A DNA stretch of 14,084 nucleotides from Syntrophomonadaceae bacterium (GCA_003551865.1 PUNU01000189.1:1-14084); one strand, 5' to 3'; positions 7,035 through 13,990 are shown, counted from the stretch's first letter. Notes: generated from the letters alone by a model not told the origin. Translations and numbers: made by a program.

Positions 7035-7718
7035 ATGAGCGAAGAGATCAAAATGGTCGATATCTACATCATGGGCAAGCAGTACACCGTGCCGGAAACT
7101 TTAACCATCATGGACGCCATGGAGTACGCCGGCTACCAGCTCAAACGGGGCTGCGGCTGCCGGGCCGGTTTCTGCGGCGCCTGCGCCACAGTATACCGTA
7201 TGGCCGGTGACTATGAGCTAAAGGTGGGCCTGGCCTGCCAGACCAAGGTTGAAGACGGCATGTACCTGGCCCAAATACCGTTTTTTCCGGCTCGCAAGGC
7301 TCTATACGACCTGGGAGAAATCAGGCCGTCAACCGCTCATTTTGCCCAGCTTTACCCGGAAGTCTACCGCTGTCTGGGCTGCGGTTCGTGCAACAAGGTT
7401 TGCCCACAGGATATCGATGTGATGCAGTACATCGCTTATATTCAGCGGGGTGATTTTGCCAGGGCGGCGGATATATCGTTTGACTGTTTGATGTGTGGTC
7501 TCTGCGTTTCCCGCTGCCCGGTCAACATTGTGCACTACAACGCGGCCCTGACGGCGCGACGGCTGTTTAGCCGCTATATTGCCAGGCCCGATGCTTTCCT
7601 GGCGGAAAGGGTCAAAGCAATCGAAGAAGGAGTGCTGGATGCCGAGATCGACGAGCTGGTCAATGCGGACAAAGAAAAACTGCAGGAGCTCTACAACAAT
7701 CGGGAAATTGAAAAGTAG
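7035..7718 (+). CDS. SdhB/FrdB-like iron-sulfur protein: 2Fe-2S plus two 4Fe-4S domains
   Basis: A 227-residue electron-transfer subunit. The N-terminal beta-grasp ferredoxin domain has C42-x4-C47-x2-C50 and C68 as likely 2Fe-2S ligands (an extra C40 precedes them). The alpha-helical C-terminal domain has C113-x2-C116-x2-C119-x3-C123-P and C151-x2-C154-x2-C157-x3-C161-P. This is the layout of succinate dehydrogenase / fumarate reductase iron-sulfur subunits, but both distal motifs carry all four cysteines, whereas FrdB/SdhB usually have one 3Fe-4S site. That makes it closer to HdrC-like or ferredoxin-type proteins. No membrane segment is seen, and no cytochrome b or anchor gene is in the window. 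TGGAGG 8 bases upstream supports ATG 7035. It directly precedes the flavoprotein gene (24-base gap), its presumed partner. Confidence 0.8.
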   Translation: MSEEIKMVDIYIMGKQYTVPETLTIMDAMEYAGYQLKRGCGCRAGFCGACATVYRMAGDYELKVGLACQTKVEDGMYLAQIPFFPARKALYDLGEIRPSTAHFAQLYPEVYRCLGCGSCNKVCPQDIDVMQYIAYIQRGDFARAADISFDCLMCGLCVSRCPVNIVHYNAALTARRLFSRYIARPDAFLAERVKAIEEGVLDAEIDELVNADKEKLQELYNNREIEK

Positions 7719-7726
7719 GCCCGGAG

Positions 7727-7732
7727 AGGAGG
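7727..7732 (+). promoter_or_regulatory. Ribosome binding site deciding a TTG start
   Basis: AGGAGG (within GAGAGGAGGAG) lies 10 bases before TTG 7743. A TTG at 7738 is out of frame and stops at once. The in-frame ATG at 7773 has no Shine-Dalgarno. Confidence 0.65.
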
Positions 7733-7742
7733 AGCATTTGAA

Positions 7743-9347
7743 TTGACCTATACACCAAAGCTGAAAGAATTAATGAAAAAAGTCGAAGAGACCAGGCCCT
7801 CCCGGGTAGGCGTGCACTTTCCCCGAATGTCCCCGGAAGAGCGGCGTGATGTCCTGCAAAAGTTCCACCCCGATTATATAGCAGACGGATTCAGAGAAAT
7901 CAAGGTGGGAGTGAACAAGGGAGCCCGCATGCCCGTGGAGATGGCTGATGTTTTCGAATCTTTCAGCCGTCTGCGAAACGTTGAAATCGACTTTTCGGCG
8001 GATCCGGATTACGACGTCGACGTGCTGATTATCGGTGGCGGGGGAGCGGGAGCTTCGGCTGCGTTGGATGCGCACGAAGCAGGAGCAAAAGTCCTGGTGG
8101 CTACAAAACTGCGTTTTGGCGACGCCAATACGATGATGGCCCAGGGCGGCATACAGGCCGCGGACAAAGAAAACGATTCCCCGGCTGTGCACTACCTGGA
8201 CGTAGTCGGCGGCGGGCGTTTCGAAAATGTGCCCGAGCTGGCCCGCGCCCTGGTTATGGATGCCCCTCTGGTGATCAAATGGCTGGAAGACATGGGGACA
8301 ATGTTTGACAAGAAAAAAGACGGCACCACGATCACCATTCACGGAGGCGGCACTTCCAGGAAGCGCATGCACGCCGCCCGCGACTATACCGGGGCTGAAA
8401 TAATGCGCACCTTGAGAGACGAAGTTCTAAACAGGGGCATAAAAGTGGTCGAGTTTAACCCGGCGGTGGAGCTGATTCTTGACGAAGAAGGCCGCGCCGC
8501 CGGGGCCGTTCTCTTTAACCTGGAAACGGAGCAGTACCTGATAGCCAGGGCCAGGACCGTGGTCATTGCCACCGGGGGATCGGGCAGACTGCACTACCGC
8601 GGTTTTCCGACCAGCAACCACCATGGAGCCACCGCCGACGGCTTAATTATTGGCTACCGGGCCGGGGCGAAGATGATTTATGCCGATTCGATCCAGTATC
8701 ATCCGACAGGCGGGGCGTTTCCGCCTCAGCTCCTGGGACTGCTGGTGACGGAGAAAACACGCGGACTGGGGGCGACCCCCTTAAATATCAATGGTGAGCA
8801 ATTTGTCTACCACCTGGAGACCAGGGACGTGGCTTCGTCGGCAATAATCCGCGAGTGTGAAGAGCGCGGCCTGGGAGTGCCTCTGCCCACCGGCATTACC
8901 GCCGTTTGGCTGGACTCTCCGCTGATAGAGCAGATCCACGGCGAAGGAACGATTGAGCGGCAGCTGCCTGCAATGCTGCGCCAGTTTCAGAGGTTTGGTG
9001 TCGATATCCTCAAAGAGCCGATGTTGATTTATCCGACCCTGCACTACCAGAACGGCGGCATGCTGATCGATGAAAACGGCCACAGCTCGGTGGAAAACCT
9101 CTACGTGGCCGGAGAGGCGGCCGGGGGCATACACGGCACCAACCGCCTGATGGGCAACTCCCTGCTGGACATTATTGTATTTGGCCGGAGGGCCGGAAGG
9201 GATGCGGCGGCAAAGAGCAAGGAGATATCCGCTCCCAAAGGCCTTAACCTGAAACATGTTGAAACTTATCACCGTGAGCTGGAGGAAACAGGGGCGGCGG
9301 ACGATCGAGTCGGCCCGATGGTCCTGCCTCATTACACCCACCGTTGA
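7743..9347 (+). CDS. Fumarate reductase / succinate dehydrogenase-like flavoprotein subunit
   Basis: A 534-residue FAD enzyme of the FrdA/SdhA/NadB family. FAD-binding GGGGAGASAA is at 98-107, after an unusual ~90-residue N-terminal extension. Residues equivalent to the fumarate reductase active site are present: H320 (QYHPTGG), E337 and R340 (TEKTRG), R361 (TRDVAS), H434 (LHYQNGG) and R468 (TNRLMGNSLLD). The position of the His that binds FAD covalently in FrdA/SdhA (S-H-T-V-x-A-Q-G-G) is N129 here (ANTMMAQGG), so FAD should be non-covalent, as in L-aspartate oxidase. The C-terminal helical capping domain, over 100 residues in FrdA, is cut to about 50. The pairing with an iron-sulfur subunit and with fumarase argues for succinate/fumarate chemistry rather than aspartate oxidation. 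Electron partner and direction are unknown. No signal peptide is seen, so it is cytoplasmic. Its stop overlaps the next start. Confidence 0.82.
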   Translation: MTYTPKLKELMKKVEETRPSRVGVHFPRMSPEERRDVLQKFHPDYIADGFREIKVGVNKGARMPVEMADVFESFSRLRNVEIDFSADPDYDVDVLIIGGGGAGASAALDAHEAGAKVLVATKLRFGDANTMMAQGGIQAADKENDSPAVHYLDVVGGGRFENVPELARALVMDAPLVIKWLEDMGTMFDKKKDGTTITIHGGGTSRKRMHAARDYTGAEIMRTLRDEVLNRGIKVVEFNPAVELILDEEGRAAGAVLFNLETEQYLIARARTVVIATGGSGRLHYRGFPTSNHHGATADGLIIGYRAGAKMIYADSIQYHPTGGAFPPQLLGLLVTEKTRGLGATPLNINGEQFVYHLETRDVASSAIIRECEERGLGVPLPTGITAVWLDSPLIEQIHGEGTIERQLPAMLRQFQRFGVDILKEPMLIYPTLHYQNGGMLIDENGHSSVENLYVAGEAAGGIHGTNRLMGNSLLDIIVFGRRAGRDAAAKSKEISAPKGLNLKHVETYHRELEETGAADDRVGPMVLPHYTHR

Positions 9348-10555
9348 TGAGCGGCACTGCAGAAAATAGACGTTTGCCCCTGGAAGGCCTGCGGGTGATT
9401 GATTTGACCCGGCTGCTTCCCGGTCCGCTGTGCACAATGCTCATGGCCGACTACGGGGCGGATGTAATCAAGATAGAAGATGTCGATACCGGCGATCCGA
9501 CAAGGTTCGTCGGTCGTTTTTATGCCGGAAGCGGATCGTTTTTTCGCCAGCTGAACCGCAACAAGAGGAGCCTGGCTGTAAATTTGAAAGCCGACCGGGG
9601 AAGGGACCTGATTAAAAAGCTAACTGCAGAGTCCGATGTTCTGATAGAAGGCTTCCGCCCCGGTGTCATGGAAAGGTTGGGTCTCGACTACAATCAGTTA
9701 AGGCCCATTAACAGGGGCCTGATCTATGCCTCCCTGAGCGGATACGGGCAAACCGGTCCCTACCGGGAACGGGCGGGACACGATATTAATTATACCGCCC
9801 TGGTCGGGATGCTCGACCTGAGCGCCGAAGAGGAGGGTTCTCCGGTAATGCCGGCTGTGCAGGTAGCCGATATTGCCGGCGGATCTTTAATGGCTCTCAC
9901 CGGCATCATGATGGCTCTCTACGAACGACGGGCTGGCGGTGAGGGCCGTTTTGTCGATATTTCGATGACCAGGGGGCTTTTGCCCTGGCTGGCTTATCAC
10001 GCTTCCGGCCTGGATGATCAAGAAGGCCTGCCCCGGAGAAACAGCGGTCATATCACCGGCGCTTATGCCTGCTACAATATTTATGAAACCGCCGACGGAA
10101 AATACATGAGCCTGGGAGCGCTGGAACCGGTTTTTTGGCAGAGGTTCTGTGAAGCGGTCGGTCGGCCGGAATGGGTGGACCGCCAGTTCGAAAAACAGGG
10201 CAGGGAACAATTAATCAAAGAGGTAGGTTCCCTGTTTAAAGAAAAGACGAGGGAGCAGTGGGAGGTTTTCTTTGAACCAGTCGATGCCTGCTGTGAGCCG
10301 GTCCTCGGCTTAAACGAAGCGATCGAACACCCGATTAGCCGGTCCGGCCGGTACTGGCTCGATCTGCTGCTTGACGATGGGGTAAGCGAAAAAGTAACAG
10401 GGTTTCCCCTGCTTTTTTCCGGCCAGGCCGGAACTTTGCGCCTGCCGCCCCCAAAACACGGCGAACACACCGCCGAGGTCCTCAAGTCGCTCGGCTTAAA
10501 CGAAGCGGAAATCAAAGAGCTTGGCACACAAGGAATCATAAAAACTTCCGGTTAA
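9347..10555 (+). CDS. CaiB/BaiF family III CoA-transferase or alpha-methylacyl-CoA racemase-like protein
   Basis: A 402-residue member of the formyl-CoA transferase / AMACR superfamily. The N-terminal GLRVIDLTRLLPGPLCT (14-30) and ADYGADVIKIE (34-44) are typical. Transferases use an Asp at the position of D146 (RAGHDINY, 142-149). Alpha-methylacyl-CoA racemases use the preceding His and an Asp 30 residues later; here both exist, H145 and D175 (VADIAGGS), so the active site is fully racemase-compatible. With succinate-metabolising neighbours, succinyl-CoA:carboxylate CoA transfer is attractive, as is epimerisation of a branched acyl-CoA such as a methylsuccinyl- or methylmalonyl-type substrate; neither is proven. 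The start is ATG 9347, sharing one base with the preceding TGA; TTG 9344 is also in frame. No Shine-Dalgarno is visible, so it is translationally coupled. Confidence 0.82.
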   Translation: MSGTAENRRLPLEGLRVIDLTRLLPGPLCTMLMADYGADVIKIEDVDTGDPTRFVGRFYAGSGSFFRQLNRNKRSLAVNLKADRGRDLIKKLTAESDVLIEGFRPGVMERLGLDYNQLRPINRGLIYASLSGYGQTGPYRERAGHDINYTALVGMLDLSAEEEGSPVMPAVQVADIAGGSLMALTGIMMALYERRAGGEGRFVDISMTRGLLPWLAYHASGLDDQEGLPRRNSGHITGAYACYNIYETADGKYMSLGALEPVFWQRFCEAVGRPEWVDRQFEKQGREQLIKEVGSLFKEKTREQWEVFFEPVDACCEPVLGLNEAIEHPISRSGRYWLDLLLDDGVSEKVTGFPLLFSGQAGTLRLPPPKHGEHTAEVLKSLGLNEAEIKELGTQGIIKTSG

Positions 10556-10585
10556 GATTTGACATTAACCCTTCAAATAAAAGTC

Positions 10586-10614
10586 TTTACCGCCCGCCCG
10601 GGGCGATCTATAAT
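10586..10614 (+). promoter_or_regulatory. Predicted sigma-A-type promoter for nth
   Basis: TTTACC (10586-10591, 4 of 6 to TTGACA) and a perfect TATAAT (10609-10614) are separated by 17 bases, in the 64-base gap after the CoA-transferase gene. The expected transcription start (about 10620-10621) coincides with the ATG of nth at 10620, implying a leaderless or nearly leaderless mRNA. A TTGACA at 10559 has no -10 at a usable distance. Confidence 0.6.
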
Positions 10615-10619
10615 AATGT

Positions 10620-11285
10620 ATGTCCATCAACAAATTACCGGAAAAGGAATCAGATCGGGTCACGCTAATCATGGAAAGGCTGGCCGTTTATTACAACCGG
10701 GCGGCAACCGGCCTTGTTTACGAAAACCAGTACCAGCTCTTTACCGCTACCGTCCTTTCCGCTCAAACTACCGACAAACAGGTCAACAAGGTTACTGACG
10801 GCCTGTTTGAAGCAGTGCCTTCCTTCGAAGCCCTTTCTGCAATGGAGCCCGCCGAACTGGAACCCTATATTAGAAGTGTGGGGCTTTATCGTCACAAGAG
10901 CCGGTTTTTGATCGAAGCGGCCCGGATAATTGTTGAGAAGTACGGCGGACGGCTTCCTGAAAGCTTTGATGAATTGATCAAACTGCCGGGTGTGGGCCGC
11001 AAATCTGCCGGCATCATTGTAAGCAGTGCTTTCGGCCGGCCGGCCCTGGCGGTGGACACTCATGTTTTTCGGGTTTCCAGAAGGCTCGGTTTGGCCGAAG
11101 GAACAAGCGCGGAACATGTTGAAAAGCGGCTAAAAGAGACAATTCCGGTTGAGGAGTGGGTTCCCGCCCATTACCGGTTGATTGCCCACGGAAGAACGAT
11201 CTGCCAGGCCCGTAACCCGCTATGTGGAAGCTGTTTTCTTAATGATCTGTGTTTGTACGCGCAGGAAAGGGGAAGAGATTTATGA
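10620..11285 (+). CDS. nth: Endonuclease III, DNA N-glycosylase/AP lyase
   Basis: A 221-residue base-excision repair enzyme that removes oxidised pyrimidines and cleaves abasic sites. The helix-hairpin-helix LPGVGRKSAG (122-131) carries catalytic Lys128. Asp146 lies in AVDTHVFRV (144-152), with the same 18-residue spacing as K120/D138 of the E. coli enzyme. The C-terminal 4Fe-4S cluster motif is exact: C195-x6-C202-x2-C205-x5-C211. TVLSAQTTDKQVN (44-56) is the usual N-terminal signature. ATG 10620 has no Shine-Dalgarno and lies at the predicted transcription start; the in-frame ATG at 10671 also lacks one and would remove 17 residues before the conserved core. It overlaps the Lon-like gene by 4 bases (ATGA). 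Confidence 0.93.
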   Translation: MSINKLPEKESDRVTLIMERLAVYYNRAATGLVYENQYQLFTATVLSAQTTDKQVNKVTDGLFEAVPSFEALSAMEPAELEPYIRSVGLYRHKSRFLIEAARIIVEKYGGRLPESFDELIKLPGVGRKSAGIIVSSAFGRPALAVDTHVFRVSRRLGLAEGTSAEHVEKRLKETIPVEEWVPAHYRLIAHGRTICQARNPLCGSCFLNDLCLYAQERGRDL

Positions 11286-13711
11286 GCTGGAAAAGATTAA
11301 CCCCGGGCCAGTTAAGGCTGACCTGCAGTCTGGACGGGGCCGATTTTAAGACCACTGAAGAGGTGTCCCCTCTGGAAGGGATGATCGGGCAGGAAAGGGC
11401 GGTAAAAGCTACTGATTTTGGGCTTCGCATAAAACAGCCCGGTTATAATATTTTCATGATCGGCCTGACCGGGACCGGCAAGTCCAGCTATGCCCAGTCA
11501 ATCATCAAGAAATTTTCCGCTGATGAGCCGGTGCCCGATGATTGGATCTATGTTTACAACTTCGAGCATCCCGGCGAACCGATCGCTCTAAATCTTCCGG
11601 CCGGAATGGGCCATGATTTCTGCCGGGATATCGAAGAGCTTCTTGAAGACTTAAAAGAAAATATACCCAAGGCATTTGAAGGAGAAGATTACGAGCGGCA
11701 GAAGTCGGCTTTTATGAAGGAGTTTCAGGAGGCCAGGAATGCTCACCTTGAAGAACTCAACAAGGAAGCCAATGAAAAGGGTTTTGCCTTAAAAAGAACC
11801 AGCTCCGGCTTTGTTACCATCCCGATGCAGGACGGAGAACAGATCAGTGAAGATGAATATGCCCAGCTGGAACAGGCCAGGCGGGAAGAGCTGGATAAAA
11901 AATCAACTGAAGTGCAAATGAAGGCAATGGAGATTATGCGCCGGGTGCAGAAAGAAGAAAAAGAATTAAAAGAAAAACTAAAAGAGCTGGATCAAAGAAT
12001 CGGCATGGGCGCCATCGGCCATCTTTTCAGCGAGCTGCTGGAAAAATATGAGCAGTATCCCGCGGTTAAGCAGTACCTGGAAGCTTACCGGGAAGATGTG
12101 TTGTCCAACCTGAGCGATTTTCGCTCTGATGAGGATGATGAGCAGCAGAGCCCGATGCTTTGGTTGCGCCAGCAGTCGCAGGATCAAACCGAAAAACGCT
12201 ACGCGGTCAACCTGCTGGTTGATAACCGCGAAACAGAGGGGGCCCCGATGATCTATGAAACCAACCCCTCCTACTACAATCTCCTGGGCCGGGTTGAATA
12301 TGAAAACCGTTTTGGTATGGTGGTTACTGATTTTACAATGATCAAACCGGGAGCCCTGCACCGGGCCAACGGAGGCTACCTGGTCCTGCAGGCCCGTGAT
12401 GTGCTGACCGCCATGCAGTCGTGGCAGGCTCTGAAAAGAGTCTTGAGAACCAGGGAAATCCGCATTGAGAATATAGGCGAGCATTTTGGCCTGATGGCCA
12501 TGGCCACTCTGCGACCCCAGCCGATACCGTTAAATCTTAAAGTGGTAATGATCGGCAACCCGTTTTTCTATCAACTTCTTTATCACTTTGATGAAGACTT
12601 CCGCAAACTGTTTAAGATCAAGGCAGATTTTGATATTGAAATGGACCGGCAGGAAACCAATATCAACAGGATGGCCAGCTTTATTTCCTATCACTGTGAA
12701 AAAAAGAACCTGCGCCACTTTAATATTTCAGCTGTGGCCGGAGTAGTTGATTACAGCACCAGGCTGGCTGAAAACCAGGCCAAGCTGAGCACCCGCTTCA
12801 ATGAAATAGTCGATCTGCTTATCGAGGCCGATACCTGGGCTGAAATGGAAGGTGCTGATTTAGTCGGCAAAGAGCAGGTGGACATGGCCCTGGAAGAAAT
12901 GGCCTACAGGTCCAACAAGCATGAGCAAAAAATTGCCGAGTCGATCAAAGAAGAGGATATTCTGCTTGACCTGGACGGCGTCAAGGTTGGCCAGGTAAAC
13001 GGCCTTTCGGTAATCGAGCAGGGCGACTACCGCTTCGGCCGGCCTTCGCGAATAACCGCATCAACCTACCTGGGCCGCAAGGGCATAATCAACATTGAGC
13101 GGGAGAGCGAGCTGAGCGGGCGCATCCACAGCAAGGGGGTTTTAATTTTGAACGGCTGTCTGGGAATGCGCTACGGATCGCAGGTCCCGCTTAACCTTAC
13201 TGCCAGCCTCTGCTTTGAGCAGTCCTATGCCGGCATCGAAGGCGACAGCGCTTCCGCCGCCGAGCTGTTCAGCCTCCTCTCCAGCCTGGCCGATGTGCCG
13301 TTGAGGCAGGACCTTGCTGTTACCGGCTCAATTAACCAGAAAGGAGAGATCCAGCCGGTTGGCGGTATTAACAGCAAGATTGAAGGTTTTTATTTGGCCT
13401 GTCGGGCCAAGGGTTTGACCGGGAGGCAGGGAGTAATTATTCCGGCGAAAAACCAAAAAAACCTGATGCTTAAAGAAGATGTCCTGGCAGCGGTGGAAAG
13501 AGGGGAGTTTAATGTTTACACCATAAATACCGTAGACGAAGGGCTGGAACTGCTTTCCGGCATGGAAGCCGGTGTTCCAGGAGAAGACGGCATCTACCCC
13601 GAGGAAAGCTTTAATGCAAGAGTGGTGGCCAAGCTGAAGCAGTACAACGAGGCTCTGCGACGGGAGAAAGAAAATGCGGTCCCGGAGCAGGATGAAAATC
13701 ACAGGAAATAA
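11282..13711 (+). CDS. Lon-family (S16) protease with AAA domain, LonB-like (AAA_32 type)
   Basis: An 809-residue cytoplasmic protease of the non-classical Lon type common in Clostridia; it lacks the LonA N-terminal substrate domain. Walker A GLTGTGKSS is at 61-69. A long charged helical insertion follows, with a likely coiled coil around 195-245 (rich in K, E, R, Q). The Walker B position (RANGGYLVLQARD, ending about 373) lacks the usual D-E pair. GNPFFYQLLYHFDEDFRKLFKIKADF fits sensor 1 and arginine-finger segments. The C-terminal proteolytic domain has Ser656 (EGDSASAAE) and Lys699 (GGINSKIEG), 43 residues apart as in E. coli Lon (S679/K722). ATG 11282 overlaps the nth stop; GGGGAAGAG lies just upstream, while the in-frame ATG-less extension to 11249 lies inside nth. 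Substrates are unknown. Confidence 0.88.
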   Translation: MSWKRLTPGQLRLTCSLDGADFKTTEEVSPLEGMIGQERAVKATDFGLRIKQPGYNIFMIGLTGTGKSSYAQSIIKKFSADEPVPDDWIYVYNFEHPGEPIALNLPAGMGHDFCRDIEELLEDLKENIPKAFEGEDYERQKSAFMKEFQEARNAHLEELNKEANEKGFALKRTSSGFVTIPMQDGEQISEDEYAQLEQARREELDKKSTEVQMKAMEIMRRVQKEEKELKEKLKELDQRIGMGAIGHLFSELLEKYEQYPAVKQYLEAYREDVLSNLSDFRSDEDDEQQSPMLWLRQQSQDQTEKRYAVNLLVDNRETEGAPMIYETNPSYYNLLGRVEYENRFGMVVTDFTMIKPGALHRANGGYLVLQARDVLTAMQSWQALKRVLRTREIRIENIGEHFGLMAMATLRPQPIPLNLKVVMIGNPFFYQLLYHFDEDFRKLFKIKADFDIEMDRQETNINRMASFISYHCEKKNLRHFNISAVAGVVDYSTRLAENQAKLSTRFNEIVDLLIEADTWAEMEGADLVGKEQVDMALEEMAYRSNKHEQKIAESIKEEDILLDLDGVKVGQVNGLSVIEQGDYRFGRPSRITASTYLGRKGIINIERESELSGRIHSKGVLILNGCLGMRYGSQVPLNLTASLCFEQSYAGIEGDSASAAELFSLLSSLADVPLRQDLAVTGSINQKGEIQPVGGINSKIEGFYLACRAKGLTGRQGVIIPAKNQKNLMLKEDVLAAVERGEFNVYTINTVDEGLELLSGMEAGVPGEDGIYPEESFNARVVAKLKQYNEALRREKENAVPEQDENHRK

Positions 13712-13764
13712 GGAAAGGTTTAATCATGGGAGCCCATGTTTACTCCCTGTTCCCAAAGAGCGGC

Positions 13765-13792
13765 CCGTAATGGAAAGTTTCCTATTTTACGG
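13765..13792 (+). repeat. Inverted repeat downstream of the Lon-like gene
   Basis: CCGTAA (13765-13770) pairs with TTACGG (13787-13792), and inside it GGAA (13772-13775) with TTCC (13779-13782). A smaller GGGAG/CTCCC pair lies at 13728-13747. No T-run follows either, so an intrinsic terminator is only weakly supported, though this is the only candidate end signal near the Lon-like gene. Confidence 0.3.
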
Positions 13793-13798
13793 ATTGCC

Positions 13799-13840
13799 GG
13801 AAGTTGAGAGGTGAGAAGTGAGAGGTTGGAAGTGAGGAAT
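13799..13840 (+). repeat. Three tandem imperfect 14-bp repeats
   Basis: Units GGAAGTTGAGAGGT (13799-13812), GAGAAGTGAGAGGT (13813-13826) and TGGAAGTGAGGAAT (13827-13840) share a GAAGT-GAG core and contain no C, so the purine bias is strong. It is a low-complexity tandem array of a kind seen in intergenic regions of Firmicutes; no function can be assigned. Confidence 0.6.
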
Positions 13841-13854
13841 TTTACACCGGGAAG

Positions 13855-13886
13855 GCGGATCTGTTACGGTTACTATTATGATCCGC
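13855..13886 (+). repeat. 7-bp inverted repeat
   Basis: GCGGATC (13855-13861) and GATCCGC (13880-13886) flank 18 bases. It lies in the gene-free 3' region and may be part of a decayed mobile element. Confidence 0.35.
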
Positions 13887-13916
13887 TGCATGACTGGCCT
13901 ACAGGTTGCTAGTGCC

Positions 13917-13968
13917 TTGTCAACATATTAAGAGCGTAACTTGACAATTATTACAACAACTTTTGTAA
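13917..13968 (+). repeat. Two adjacent inverted repeats in AT-rich DNA
   Basis: TTGTCAA (13917-13923) and TTGACAA (13941-13947) are inverted copies separated by 17 bases; TTACAA (13951-13956) and TTGTAA (13963-13968) form another 6-bp pair. The second TTGACA is also spaced 17 bases from TGTAAC (13964-13969), a 6/6 and 4/6 promoter match, but no gene follows. Mobile-element terminal repeats are an alternative reading. Confidence 0.35.
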
Positions 13969-13990
13969 CTACTCAGGCCTAACCCGCTAT

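Noticed and set aside
7743..9347. L-aspartate oxidase (NadB) as the identity of the flavoprotein.
   Set aside because: The non-covalent FAD site resembles NadB, but the adjacent iron-sulfur subunit, fumarase and malic enzyme and the absence of nadA/nadC neighbours argue against NAD biosynthesis.
10559..10564. TTGACA directly after the CoA-transferase stop codon, as a -35 element.
   Set aside because: No -10 hexamer occurs 16-18 bases downstream; the TTTACC/TATAAT pair further on fits far better.
13726..13814. Two overlapping 14-codon reading frames (ATG 13726 to TAA 13770; ATG 13770 to TGA 13814), the first with a GGAAAGG 7 bases upstream.
   Set aside because: Both are very short, overlap inverted repeats and the tandem array, and show no recognisable sequence. 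The ribosome-site match alone is not enough to call a gene.
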